Below are positions 24,176 to 35,724 of a stretch of 64,000 nucleotides of DNA, one piece after another. The stretch spans positions 107,128,580 through 107,192,579 of the forward strand of contig CM071595.1 of the NCBI GenBank assembly GCA_036435485.1, given 5' to 3'. The notes beneath the pieces were generated by a model. It saw nothing but the letters and a program-made list of their open reading frames with translations. It was not told the origin of the DNA and did no database searches. The translations under genes were made by a program, and so were the position numbers. Position 1 is the first letter of the stretch. Every line of letters starts with the position of its first letter. Origin of the DNA: Saposhnikovia divaricata. Taxonomy: Eukaryota; Streptophyta; Magnoliopsida; Apiales; Apiaceae.

Positions 24176-25618
24176 TGTTTACACTAAATCACGCAAGCGT
24201 ACGTGGTCACAAGTAATATATAATGTGCCTATTCAACAATGTATGATCTTAATTCACTGCCAAGATAATTAATAAATTGAGGTTTTAATTAACTAAATTA
24301 AGCTAAGATGCAAAGTAAGAACTAATTAACTAATGAGAATTAAATCTGAATTACTTATAAGAATAAAAACATGAGATCCTAACTTCATTATCTACTTCAC
24401 TTAGAGTCACAGCCTTTAATCAATACATGTGATGGTTTTGATATCTGATTGGACAACACGAAACAAGTAAAAGCTACCTCTCGGTATACTAATACCAAAC
24501 TACGCATGCATCCACAAAAGAGATAGAAGATGGGTAGACACCAAATATGTTTAGACCCTATATCTCTATAGAATTTGAAAACATAAAGGTTTAAGCACAA
24601 GTTATCCACATAGATCAAATAGGGCAGCATAATATCTCTATTTACGCCACAAATCATGATGCTAAAACATCAACCTATCCTATGCTAGCATGGCAAGTTC
24701 TAAATCTCAAGATCCACTCTCGTTTCGCAAGAGATTAACAAATTAGATGTTCGCGACGCATCTAAATACATAAAACACAACCATACGAGGATATCAAGAA
24801 TTCACCACACATAAATCTTTAAAGCATACAAACTACTAAGCTACATAGATAAATCCGTTAGAATCCCATGACAACGATTAGCTCTTAATTGAACCGTTCA
24901 TCGTCATGGGATTTAATGAAAACATGATATAAAACAAGATAAGAATAAAAGAAGTAATTATATTAATAAACAAAGAGTTAAGAAAATAAATCTAGAATCC
25001 AGAATAACACAAAAGATGAAGTAGATCTAGATCCGTTGCTTGTCACGAGCGTTGAATCCTTCTCTCCTTTTCTCCCTTGCAGATCTAAGCTATGATACAA
25101 TAATAATAACCCCCCCAATTACAATGCTAAGATGTGTTTAAACAGGATCTAGATTTCTTGCCCAGCAGGAAATTACCTTCTATTACAATTAGAATTCGAT
25201 TAAGGTACTAAAACCTGCCCAAAATATAATTAGAATTAGAAAAAGGGCAAAACAGTAACTTTTCAGCCTTGCTTCACAAAGAACACGTGCGCGAATTTTA
25301 ACTACACGCTCCCTACACCTGCTTTCTGTCCCAGGTTGTAAAAAATCTCTCAAGCTTCGCGTGAGCTGTAAGATCGCTGAAAACGGACTTCTAGAACTCC
25401 AGATATGGCCAAAACAGTGTAGACTGCGCAACCTTCCCGGAAAATCCGAATTTTAATCAATTATTCCTCCAAACACGATAGAAGCATCCACCATAATCGA
25501 CATTCTTGCAACTCTGCACAACTAAGCAAAACACATCAAAACTACAACAAACTTGAGTCCAAGACAATCAATTTAAGCCGTTATGGAACGCTCCAAGTAG
25601 ATATAAATCCACTTATCA
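24176..25618 (-). repeat. Athila-like 3' LTR
   Basis: 1443 bp, + strand TGTTTACACTAAATCACGC to CCACTTATCA. It lacks a block of about 54 bp present in the 5' LTR at about 30861-30914. Confidence 0.92.
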
Positions 25619-25632
25619 CACCCCCAAACTTA
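25619..25632 (-). other. Athila-like polypurine tract
   Basis: On the - strand TAAGTTTGGGGGTG lies immediately before the 3' LTR. A similar AAGTTTGGGGG recurs at about 26542-26552 and 26994-27004. Confidence 0.8.
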
Positions 25633-27694
25633 CACTGATGCTTGTCCTCAAGCATAAACAATTACAACTAACTAACTAACTAGTACCACTTCCGTAGGTG
25701 ATCACGGTTGCATTTGGCATATGCAACAAGCCCTTTAAAACCCTAGGCAACCCTAGTGGACGAGTAAGGTCTCGTGAGGGCCTATAGCGAATGTACCCAC
25801 AAAATCCATTTAACCTAATGCAATGCAATGCATGAATGCAACTAATATGAAAAATGCAACGATCCCCTTCAAACTAACCAAAACCAACTAGCAAGCAAAT
25901 ATCTTAGAGAATGCAACTAAATCCAAATAGAGATCGACCAAGTTCCCGTATACTAACAATACATGAACAGAAACGTGCGTGTGTGCAATGCTCATCAGAA
26001 ATACTCCCAAAACTAGATCAAAGATCATACGTGCTCTTCGTCAAGACAATCACAGGTTTATAAATAGAATAGACTGTAGACACTTCATAACCTAAGAACA
26101 CCTCCATCCTTATCCAAGGTAGGTAGAAATTCATGCTTTATTACTAACTACTACGACACATATATACAAGCATGCTTATTTAACCGTGCAATGGATGAGA
26201 CCCCAAAAGGCTTATACAATAATACCCATGTAGCGAGCGTTGGGTTAGTGGATCCCAGACTATAAAAACCTTAGGTCACTAGGCACAAAGTCCCCGCGAA
26301 CTTAATAGCTCGAGTATTAAAGAGCTCACCCTGGTTAATTTTGCATATAAACAATTGACAATTTTGCCTCTTTGTTCTTTTCTTTTTTTTCAGCTTTTTT
26401 TTTCTTTTTTTATGCAATCTGGAATGAGAATTCTCAATTCCAACCCTAAACTACTCATATAAATATGAGCCGGCTACTAGCCATTTGACATCTAGCAATT
26501 ATTCACAATTATTTACAATTAAGCATGAAATCCCTGTTTTCCCCCAAACTTAGACTTAAATGCTCCTACACTATCAAGGGAATAACGAAAATTCTAAATA
26601 TAAACAAGTGATTAAATCTCAAAACATCCAAACAAGCATGACTTCAACCTAGCCCAAAAGCACCCAATGAGACTGTGTAATTAGTTTTGTTTCTGAAACA
26701 CATAAGTCAATTTCATAGAAACTATAAGTCAACCCTCTACTCATCATTACCGCACTCAATTAGACACCTACCTACCAATCAGAATTAGCTCGTCTTAAGG
26801 GATCATGAAAAATGCATGCTATGCAAATGCAACTAATATGAACTCACATGGTATACGAAAAATAAAAACAGAATGTCCTATATGAAACAAACATAATTAA
26901 TACGAACATATATGCATGAATTACTACTAATATGCAAAACATGATATCCTATATGAACACATAATACAACAACAACTACTAATCCCTCAAACCACCCCCA
27001 AACTTAAAATATTCAATGTCCGCATTGAATGGAAGTAAATACGAGGGATAGCAGAAAATATACCTACAAAGCGCTTCACATATCCTTCCCCATCGCAACT
27101 CAACATACTTGTTCGGCAAAAATCCCCTTTCTGTAGCAATACCCAACTCACAATAAGATCAACTAATAATCTCCAAGCAATACCACACCAAAAATAGCCC
27201 AAATTCCTAGAATAATACAAAATCCCCAATCTACAAGAACACAAATTCGTAATAAAAATAAAATTTGAGAAGAGATAAACCAATTACGAATCAAAGAGGT
27301 GAACTTGTAATTAATTCCTCTTTAGATTTGAATTTAAATAAATAGAAGAGGAATTGGATTTGTATGTATAGGTGGGTATATATAATGGAGTGATAGGATG
27401 AATAAAAATTGAACGTGTAAGGGAGAAATTTTGAGTGGGTATGAATTTTGATGTAAGATAGAAATAGGATTTGATGAATTAAAGAAAAAGAATTAGAATA
27501 AATATAGGTTTAGAATTTTAGAAGAGAGATGGGGGTTTTGTAATTGAAATAGGAAAAGAATTAGGTTTAGGGATATTAAAATAAGAGGAGGAAAAAAAAT
27601 TTGTGGAGAAAGAATTTTTTTTTTTACAAAACAGGTGCAAAAATCGGCAATACACTGCATAAGGAGCAGTCTGCGCGTGTCAGGAGCAGACTGC

Positions 27695-27800
27695 GCGCAT
27701 ATCAGTAACGCAGGCACAGCCTGCGTCACGCAGGCGCAGCCTGCGTCACATACAGAAATGCAGGCGCAGCCTGCGTTACGCAGGCGCAACCTGCGCGACC
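27695..27800. repeat. GC-rich palindromic array in the Athila-like element
   Basis: Repeats of GCAGGCGCAGCCTGCGT and variants (about five), each self-complementary around CGCAGGC...GCCTGCG. The array stands out against an AT-rich background. Confidence 0.85.
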
Positions 27801-27965
27801 TCAGTAATTTTTTTTTTAAGACTCTTCTCTCTCTCTCTCTCTTTTTTTCACACTTTTTTTTACAACACTCACAACACTCATTTTTTTTCACACTCTTTTT
27901 TTTTTCACACTCATTTTTTTTTTCTCTACACTAATGCATGGGTTGCCTCCCACAAAGCGCTTCTT

Positions 27966-27987
27966 TAACGTCAATAGCTTGACGTTA
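27966..27987. other. Hairpin just after the gag-protease stop
   Basis: A perfect 9-bp stem TAACGTCAA/TTGACGTTA with a 4-nt loop. In the element's sense it lies 11 bp after the protease stop codon. Confidence 0.7.
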
Positions 27988-27997
27988 CTTCCTCATC

Positions 27998-29446
27998 TCA
28001 TGGCGGTTTCAAAAGAATAACTAAACCGTTCTCCACAGAAAAACCATTCATACAAACGTTGACCCCTTGTTTGCTGGCTTTCCACGAATCTCTTCCCTCG
28101 GACTTCAACCTGATTTTACCACCCAACGGCCTAATCTTCTTCTTTTTCTTCTTCACACCTCTAATGTGCTTCTCCGACTCGAACGGCTGAACAAAACTTT
28201 CTTCTTCCTTATCATCGGCTTTCCACCTTCGCAACACGTTATCATGCCCCTCTTCAAAAATCACTAGCTCATTATTCAAAAGGACATACCTCAAATGTGG
28301 TGGAAGTTTCCCAAGCTTTACATTCGAAAGATCTCGAATTGAAGAACTGTCAGTGAAATCACTGATGTGATGCTTTAGTACGTGTGTGTCCGACTTTTCG
28401 CTTAACAACTGATCAAACTTCTTTCTCTGACCCGTATCAACTATTTCCACACTGCAACACTCTTCATCCTCTGTCGGGAATTTCATGGCCTTGAAAACAT
28501 TAAAGGTGACATTCTGATCTTGCACCCTCATTGCAAGCTCTCCTTTTTGCACATCAATCAAAGTATTCCCTGTAGCTAGAAAAGGCCTTCCCAAGATTAT
28601 GGGAATCTTCTTGTCTTCTTCAAAATCCAAGATAACAAAATCAGATGGGAAGATAAGCTTATCAACTTTCACCAAAACGTCCTCCACTATGCCCCTTGGA
28701 TATGTGATAGATCGATCAGCCAACTGCAAAGAGATATTGGTTGGCTTTGGCTCCGACAGACCAAGTTGCTTGAACACAGATAAGGGCATGAGATTGATGC
28801 TAGCTCCCAAGTCACACAAGCACTTGCTAAAAGAAAGGTTGCCAATCGTGCACGGAATATTGAAACTTCCCGGATCTTTAAGTTTGGGTGGCAACTTCTG
28901 CTGCAGAACTGCACTACACTCCTCCGTTAATGCCACTGTTTCAAATTCTTCTAACCTTCTCTTTCGTGACAAAATATCCTTCATGAACTTTGCATACCTC
29001 GGCATCTGCTCCAATGCTTCAACAAAAGGAATGTTAATGGACAATTTCTTGAAGACATCCATAAACTTCTGAAACTGAATTTCTTGACATTTCTGCACGC
29101 GTCGAGGAAATGGAGGAGGAGGATAGATTTGATTATTCTTTGAAGATTGCTCCGGAGTAGACTTTTCAACAGGTTTCTCACTCTTCTCACCATCAAGCTG
29201 ATCAGCCACTAAATCAGATTTCTCAATTTCTGGCACTGCAGATTTTTCAACCTGCTGATTCTGAACGTCTTCATCTTCCTTAGCCGCTGATTTAGGATCC
29301 CTCGTGACTTTTCCAGATCTCAAAGAAACTGCATTGACCTGTTCTTTGCTTTCCCTTCTGCCTGGATTAACCTCCGTATCACTAGGCAGAATTCCTTGTG
29401 GCCTACTATGTAAAGCACTAACAATCTGTCCTATCTGGTTTTCCAA
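27998..29446 (-). CDS. pro: Athila-like aspartic protease region
   Basis: 482-codon open frame without an ATG at its left edge (first codon TTG), so it is the downstream part of a gag-protease polyprotein. It starts with the linker after Gag (about 1-110, acidic). A conserved stretch follows (FMKDILSRKRRLEEFETVAL, about 154-173) and then the protease with DLGAS at 212-216 in place of the common DTGA/DSGA and ILGRPFL at 285-291. A Lys-rich tail follows. No reverse transcriptase motif appears downstream. Family assignment is firm. Activity is possible but unproven. Confidence 0.85.
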   Translation of the reverse strand: MENQIGQIVSALHSRPQGILPSDTEVNPGRRESKEQVNAVSLRSGKVTRDPKSAAKEDEDVQNQQVEKSAVPEIEKSDLVADQLDGEKSEKPVEKSTPEQSSKNNQIYPPPPFPRRVQKCQEIQFQKFMDVFKKLSINIPFVEALEQMPRYAKFMKDILSRKRRLEEFETVALTEECSAVLQQKLPPKLKDPGSFNIPCTIGNLSFSKCLCDLGASINLMPLSVFKQLGLSEPKPTNISLQLADRSITYPRGIVEDVLVKVDKLIFPSDFVILDFEEDKKIPIILGRPFLATGNTLIDVQKGELAMRVQDQNVTFNVFKAMKFPTEDEECCSVEIVDTGQRKKFDQLLSEKSDTHVLKHHISDFTDSSSIRDLSNVKLGKLPPHLRYVLLNNELVIFEEGHDNVLRRWKADDKEEESFVQPFESEKHIRGVKKKKKKIRPLGGKIRLKSEGRDSWKASKQGVNVCMNGFSVENGLVILLKPP

Positions 29447-29492
29447 GACTTTTGAGAAGCTTACAGGTTCTTGATCATCATCCTCAAATCAT

Positions 29493-30674
29493 CTACTTCT
29501 GATTTTCATTAGAAGATTGCCCCGCATGAGCCTGGGGTTGCTGCTGAAATCCCGGAGGCTGATATGATTGCCTTGGAGCATACTGCTGCTGATAACCTTG
29601 ATTGAATGGCCTTGCTTGTTGACCCTTAAACTGCTGATAGGGCTGCTGAGGTTGTTGAGCACCTTGATTGTTGCTCCAGCTGAAGTTAGGATGATTCATG
29701 TTGTTTGGATGATAGGTGGCTGGAACTGGTACAGCAGGTCTCTGAAAATTACTTACAAACTGTGCTGATTCAGAAGAGATAGCACACTGATTCGTCTCGT
29801 GTGCGCCTGCACATAGCTCACAAATACTCGCAACCTGCTGAACTCCATAATTAACAAGAGAATCCACCTTCATAGTAAGAGCCTTCAACTGAGCTGCAAT
29901 AGCTGAAGCTGTGTCAACTTCAAGAACACCTGCTACCCTGCCTTGTGATAGCCTCTGGGTTGGATTTTGATATTCATTAGCAGACATCATCTCAATAAGA
30001 TCATAAGCCTCCTCATAGCTCTTAGCCCACAGAGCTCCACCTGATGCTGCATCTAACAAAGGCCTAGACTGTGCTCCCAACCCATTGTAGAAACCGTTGA
30101 TAACCATCGAGTCAGGCATGCCATGATGTGGACACCTACGAAGCATCTCCTTGTAACGTTCCCAAGCATCACACAAAGACTCGCCAGATTGCTGTTGAAA
30201 CTGAGTTAGCTGGTTCCTTATTGCTGCAGTTTTCGCCATAGGGAAGAATTTAGTAAGGAACTTCTGAGCAAGATCTTCCCATGTAGTAATGGAGCCAGGT
30301 GGTAAAGAGTGTAGCCAGCCCTTAGCCTTATTCCTCAGAGAGAATGGGAAAAGCCTCAACTTAATAGCATCTTCCGACACACCATTGAATCTGAAAGTGT
30401 CGCAGATCTCGATAAAGTCCCGAATATGCATGTTAGGATCCTCCGTAGAAGCACCCCCAAACTGAACCGAATTCTGCACCATCTGAATTGTGCTCGGCTT
30501 GATCTCAAAGTTGTTAGCCGTAATAGCTGGCCTGACAATACTAGATTGTATGTCATTGATCTTTGGCTGCGAATAGTCCTTCAAAGCCTTGACTGCTGCT
30601 GGTAAGTCTGCCATCTCTTTTACTGCTACAAGTTCTTCTTCTGCCAATTTACGAGTTTGCAAACGTGTTCGCAT
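29493..30674 (-). CDS. gag: Athila-like Gag
   Basis: 393 codons from an ATG about 115 bp after the primer site. A capsid-type retrotransposon Gag domain spans about residues 60-235 (DTFRFNGVSEDAIKLRLFPF, WEDLAQKFLTKFFP). A zinc knuckle of CX2CX3HX4C spacing is at C285, C288, H292 and C297. The tail after about 310 is rich in Gln, Pro and Asn. The frame ends shortly before the protease frame in a different phase, so the gag-protease polyprotein is separated by a frameshift near 29450-29490. Gag itself looks complete and might still build particles if expressed. Confidence 0.88.
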   Translation of the reverse strand: MRTRLQTRKLAEEELVAVKEMADLPAAVKALKDYSQPKINDIQSSIVRPAITANNFEIKPSTIQMVQNSVQFGGASTEDPNMHIRDFIEICDTFRFNGVSEDAIKLRLFPFSLRNKAKGWLHSLPPGSITTWEDLAQKFLTKFFPMAKTAAIRNQLTQFQQQSGESLCDAWERYKEMLRRCPHHGMPDSMVINGFYNGLGAQSRPLLDAASGGALWAKSYEEAYDLIEMMSANEYQNPTQRLSQGRVAGVLEVDTASAIAAQLKALTMKVDSLVNYGVQQVASICELCAGAHETNQCAISSESAQFVSNFQRPAVPVPATYHPNNMNHPNFSWSNNQGAQQPQQPYQQFKGQQARPFNQGYQQQYAPRQSYQPPGFQQQPQAHAGQSSNENQK

Positions 30675-30788
30675 ACACGTTCAAGTACCTAAAAACACCA
30701 CGAAACAAACAAACTAAATAAGAAACCCGAGTCAGTGAACGCTAACGACCACTGATGACAAGCACATAAACTAAATTAAACACCGATG

Positions 30789-30807
30789 ATCCCCGGCAGC
30801 GGCGCCA
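30789..30807 (-). other. Athila-like primer-binding site (tRNA-Asp type)
   Basis: On the - strand TGGCGCCGCTGCCGGGGAT, the primer-site type used by Athila and related plant Ty3/gypsy elements, close to the 5' LTR end. Confidence 0.85.
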
Positions 30808-30813
30808 AAAATT

Positions 30814-32311
30814 TGTTTACACTAAATCACGCAAGCGTACGTGGTCACAAGTAATATATAAGGTTAAGTCCAAATTCGTTCCCACGGGGATCAGGTTATG
30901 GTTCTTTTCGGCTAATGTGCCTATTCAACAATGTATGAACTTAATTCACTACCAAGATAATTAATAAATTAAGGTTTTAATTAACTAAATTAAGCTAAGA
31001 TGCAAAGTAAGAACTAATTAACTAATGAGAATTAAATCTGAATTACTTATAAGAATAAAAACATGGGATCCTAACTTCATTATCTACTTCACTTAGAGTC
31101 ACAGCCTTTAATCAATACATGTGATGGTTTTGATATCTGATCGGACAACACGAAACAAGTAAAAGCTACCTCTCGGTATACTAATACCAAACTACGCATA
31201 CATCCACAAAAGAGATAGAAGATGGGTAGACACCAAATATGTTTCGACCCTATATCTATATAGAATTTGAAAACATAAAGGTTTAAGCACAAGTTATCCA
31301 CATAGATCACATAGGGCAGCATAATATCTCTATTTACGCCACAAATCATGATGTTAAAACATCAACCTATCCTATGCTAGCATGACAAGTTCTAAATCTC
31401 AAGATCCACTCTCGTTTCGCAAGAGATTAACAAATTAGATGTTCGCGACGCATCTAAATACATGAAACACAACCATAAGAGGATATCAAGAATTCACCAC
31501 ACATAAATCTTTAAAGCATACAAACTACTTAGCTACATAGATAAATCCGTTAGAATCCCATGACAACGATTAGCTCTTAATTGAACCGTTCATCGTCATG
31601 GGATTTAATGAAAACATGATATAAAACAAGATATGAATAAAAGAAGTAATTATATTAATAAACAAAGAGTTAAGAAAACAAATCTAGAATCCAGAATAAC
31701 ACAAAAGATGAAGTAGATCTAGATCCGTTGCTTGTCACGAGCGTTGAATCCTTCTCTCCTTTTCTCCCTTGCAGATCTAAGCTATGATACAATAATAATA
31801 ACCCCCCCTAATTACAATGCTAAGATGTGTCTAAATAGGATATAGATTTCTTGCCCAGCAGGAAATTACCTTCTATTACAATTAGAATTCGATTAAGGTA
31901 CTAAAACCTGCCCAAAATATAATTAGAATTAGAAAAAGGGCAAAACAGTAACTTTTCAGCCTTGCTTCACAAAGAACACGTGCGCGAATTTTAACTACAT
32001 GCTTCCTGCACCTGCTTTCTGTCCCAGGTTGTAGAAAATCTCTAAAGCTTCGCGTGAGCTGTAAGATCGCTGAAAACGGACTTCTAGAACTCCAGATATG
32101 GCCAAAACAGTGTAGACTGCGCAACCTTCCCGGAAAATCCGAATTTTAATCAATTATTCCTCCAAACACGATAGAAGCATCCACCATAATCGACATTCTT
32201 GCAACTCTGCACAACTAAGCAAAACACATCAAAACTACAACAAACTTGAGTCCAAGACAATCAATTTAAGCCGTTATGGAACGCTCCAAGTAGATATAAA
32301 TCCACTTATCA
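30814..32311 (-). repeat. Athila-like 5' LTR
   Basis: 1498 bp, close direct repeat of 24176-25618. Confidence 0.92.
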
Positions 32312-32316
32312 TACAC

Positions 32317-34090
32317 GTTCATAATCTGACACAAGGCCTTTAGGTTTCTTAGGCAAAAGTCCAAGGTTGCCCCATAGCCTATTCCGAAGCATGTAATATT
32401 TCTTTTCAAAGCTAGTTAAAGCATATGATCGAATAATGTCAGCAACAAAGATACTTTCTTTATCTTAGAATCCTGTAGTCCTCAGCATATGTTATAACCA
32501 GACCAGATGAGATGCAGTATATAATTTCATCGACTTAGAATCAAGGAAGCAAGAATGTAGTGTATTACCCTTGAGAAACTTAACATGATGTGGAGTTTGA
32601 ATAACTTGTGGACTATTCCTTTGAGCAAACTCTAAAAGTCTTTCATGAAGTAAAATATTCAGTTCCGAAAACCTTTTTACCTTTAGAGACATAATCCACA
32701 GTTCAATCAAGCTTCTCTGTTGAAAGATTTGAAGTGACACATAGAGAGAACCCATTGTACGAGAGTCAATCTGAATTATCAGTTGATCTGCACATCTGTC
32801 AAACCCAGCTACTATCCTCGAGATTTCCAGCATCAATGCATCCATATATTGCAAGTAATTTGGATTGGTCTCTTGAAACTGTTGAAGTAGTTGGAGAAAA
32901 CGTTCATCATCATTAGCAGTGTTTTGAATAGAATCAAAAATTTCTCTTGCTCTCTCCCACTTTGGACCAATCTTCAACTGAATATCTCTTTTCCTTTCTT
33001 GTACACTGATTGCATGTAGCTTTTGTTTCTCTGCATCTTCAGCTTGCTTCAGCTTCAATCTTTTATCCACTACCTGTCTTGTCTTCTCAAGCTTAGCTTG
33101 TCTCATCTGACGATCAGCTTTCTCCTCTTGAAGTTCCTCCTCAAATTCAGGATCATCTTGCCAGTTTGAAAGATCTTCTTCAATGTCATTTAATTGTTGT
33201 ACCTCAAAATTACTATTCTTGAGATCAAAATCAAAATCTGATACATCCTGATCATGAGCTTTTTCTTTTCCCTTTGTAGACTTCTCCTTATGCCTCCCCT
33301 GAGTTGACTGACCTCCAGACTTACTTCCTCCTCCAGACTTCTCCCCTCCAGACTTCTCCCCCTTAGTTGAGGAATCCTCTACAGACTTTCTTTGACTGTC
33401 AAGCTCTCTATTTTCATCATTATCCCCTTCATTATCACCATCATAGTCTTCAAAATATGCTCTTTGTTCTGGTGTAATATGATGAGTAGGTTTAACAATT
33501 TTGTATAGATGATCAAGTCCTTCAATCATGTAATCATACTTTTCTTCAAGCTTCGCAAAGGTTGTTGAATATGATTGAGCAGTTACATGCATTTCCACTT
33601 GAAGTTCATCCACCCTATTAGAGAGTCTTTCAATAGCATTTAGAATATCTGTTCTTTCTGTAGATGCCTGAGAGTTGGATTGTATCAATGTATTGATTGC
33701 TGGAGTGAGTGTGGTCTTTATGTTCTGAACATCGTCACGAATAATCATGAGCTGATTGTTGACAGAGGTGGAAGAAGAAGACCGTTCATCCACTTGTGCT
33801 TTGAAAAATTGTTTTTCAGCCTCAGTTTCCATCAATTTCTTTTGCAGATCTTTTATTTGAGCCATAAGAGACAAAGTGTTTGTGTCAGTGTGTGCGCTCA
33901 CCTGATGTTCACTCAAGGATATGTCACTCTCCTTTCGTGCATGTGTTTCACTCATATTTAAGGTGGTCCTCACATCACTCAACACTAGCTCCTTTCCTTG
34001 AGCTGTACCTGCAAAAGAAATCACCCTAGCCTCTTCTGGAGAGGTCAGTGGTGGTGCAATGGGAGTTCGCAATTCCCAATCCTCAGTCAT
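32317..34090 (-). pseudogene. Sirevirus env-like frame, C-terminal part
   Basis: 532 codons from 34090 to a TAA at 32492, with the same frame continuing through another TAA near 32464 to the nested element at 32316. It is highly charged, with long predicted coiled-coil stretches (about residues 70-200 and 310-370) and a Gly/Ser/Lys-rich segment (KSGGEKSGGGSKSGG) at about 245-265. No clear membrane anchor is seen by eye. The Athila-like insertion cuts the frame; the final about 43 codons lie on the other side at 24042-24170. Confidence 0.65.
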
Positions 34091-35308
34091 CTATATTAAT
34101 TCATTTGGATTTGATAACTGAATTTCTTCAGTGATAGGATGACCAAGTTGCCCTTCACTTTCTCCAGATAAATCTGCGAGTGAAGAATCCCTTGAGGGAG
34201 CCAGGAATGTTCCTCCTGGGAGGGGAGATGATGACTCTATTATTACTGGCAGAGAGTCAAGATTTTCCTCTGAAGCCTGTGAAGGCTCTTCTACCGTAAC
34301 AATGGTAGGCACTGTCTCAGTAACAATCCTATCGTGCACTCCTTGCTCAGTGTCCTTAACAACATCGGATTCTAATGTAATGTTTTCCCCCATTGTGAGT
34401 AATAGAGGTGTGCTTGACTCTGTACAAGATGCCACGGCCCTTTGGAGAATTTCAATAATCTCATCCTGTTGAGAGGATGAAATTAGTAACAGTTCATCGG
34501 CCATTTCAATGTCCAAGTCCTTTTGGGAGGAAATGGATGGGCTAACAGATGCCTCAAGTAGTAGGTTTCTTCTCTTCTTTGGTGGAGGCAGAGCTGTGGG
34601 ATCACTCACATTATCACTTCTTCTAACAACCTTTTTAGCTAACTGTTTGGTTCTGGATTTAGGTTTAGAGATTTGAGTAGACTCAGTGTTTGGCTCTAAG
34701 ACCTGGGATAGAGGCTGTGGTTCTACAACCTCTTGGTCTGACCTATCAGCCACTTAGGCTCCAGAAACAGTTTGAGAGATAGAAGGTAATACCTGCTCCA
34801 TTGATGTAGTAGCTGTTCCTGAAGGAATGGATTGTTCCATTTGAGGTTGAAGTTCCGGGACAGGTACATTTTCAGGTTCAGGTGCATTTACAAGTCGAGG
34901 AATGACAGGTAAATCTATGAAGGTAGACAAGTATGGTGTAACATACACTGGCACATTTGGTAATTTTCTATGTGTATCCAGGCTAGTGAATATTTTCTTG
35001 GTTTTCCTGCCTGATACCATAAGGTTGTCATTCCTAAAGATTGCTTGTTGACCAACAGGAACAAGATGATTAAATATCAAAGTTAAGAATCTAGGATAAT
35101 AACATAAAACTTTATTACCAGCATCAAAATCCCTTCTGGCTTTAACAATTCTACCAACAATAGTATTCCAAAGTAAATTACCAATATTGATTCTACGGTT
35201 GTTAGCAACAGCATAACCAATAGTTTGTAACATAGAGGTAAGTAAATGAAAGTTACCTCTGGTTGTATTAGTAAATACCTTGGAGATCGTGTCGAAAATG
35301 CATCCCAT
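34091..35308 (-). pseudogene. Sirevirus env-like frame, middle part
   Basis: Two consecutive stretches in one frame (34754-35308 and 34091-34753) separated by an in-frame TAA at 34754-34756 and ended by TAG at 34091-34093. The first has a hydrophobic segment around FLTLIFNHLVPV. The second is Ser/Glu/Pro-rich with a basic cluster (KSRTKQLAKKVVRR). No recognised domain. Confidence 0.65.
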
Positions 35309-35724
35309 TGTTGAACCAGGTTCTTTTTGCTCAAATTGTTCATATCAATTACTCCACGATAATTAATATCACTGAAAAATTGATAGAGTGGTTCACTGGT
35401 TGGAAACGGATCAAAATTATCCACCGGAAGGCCCAATACAGTAGTAAGGGTTGATTCAGTCACAACGTGGTGTGTTCCATCAAAGTCAAAAGAAAATGAG
35501 GTCAAATCTTCAGACACCACAGCTTCTATGCAAATCAATCTTAGTGGTCCTATTTTAATTGGGGCTTCCATCGAAATAGCAGTTCGGATAATTGAATCAT
35601 CATTTAGAAAACGTATCCACGGCTTAAATCGATCATAGGGACAATCGTTCGGATTAAAATACCAAACCAAATTATGCTTCATTATCTCAAAATTATCAGC
35701 CATTTTTTTAACACAAAAACACAC
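35083..35724 (-). pseudogene. Sirevirus env-like frame, N-terminal part
   Basis: 213-codon frame. The likelier start is the second Met (35703, MADNFEIMKHNLVWYF). This is the position of the extra reading frame that defines many Sireviruses and has been called env-like; its function is unproven. The stretch FDGTHHVVTESTLTTVLGLP is of a type common in plant retroelement accessory frames. At about 35290-35320 the sense reading passes to the overlapping frame 34754-35308, so the last roughly 75 codons here are out of frame. Confidence 0.7.

Larger units (their letters stand above)
25633..27997 (-). other. Non-coding 3' part of the Athila-like element
   Basis: About 2.4 kb that replaces pol. It contains T-rich low-complexity stretches (about 26370-26412 and 27806-27925), a GC-rich palindromic array (27695-27800), a hairpin at 27966-27987, and otherwise nothing I recognise. 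Confidence 0.7.
24176..32311 (-). mobile_element. Athila-like Ty3/gypsy element with gag and protease only, nested in the Sirevirus
   Basis: LTRs of about 1.45-1.5 kb, TACAC duplications (24171-24175 and 32312-32316), a primer site of the tRNA-Asp type and a polypurine tract. Read on the - strand it encodes Gag and an aspartic protease but has no reverse transcriptase, RNase H or integrase: about 2.4 kb between the protease stop and the 3' LTR is non-coding. This matches the class of non-autonomous elements with terminal repeats and gag (TR-GAG). Athila affiliation rests on the Gag type, the DLGAS protease and the primer site. Confidence 0.88.

Noticed and set aside
28599..29072. 157-codon + strand frame
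   Set aside because: Antisense shadow of the Athila-like protease frame.
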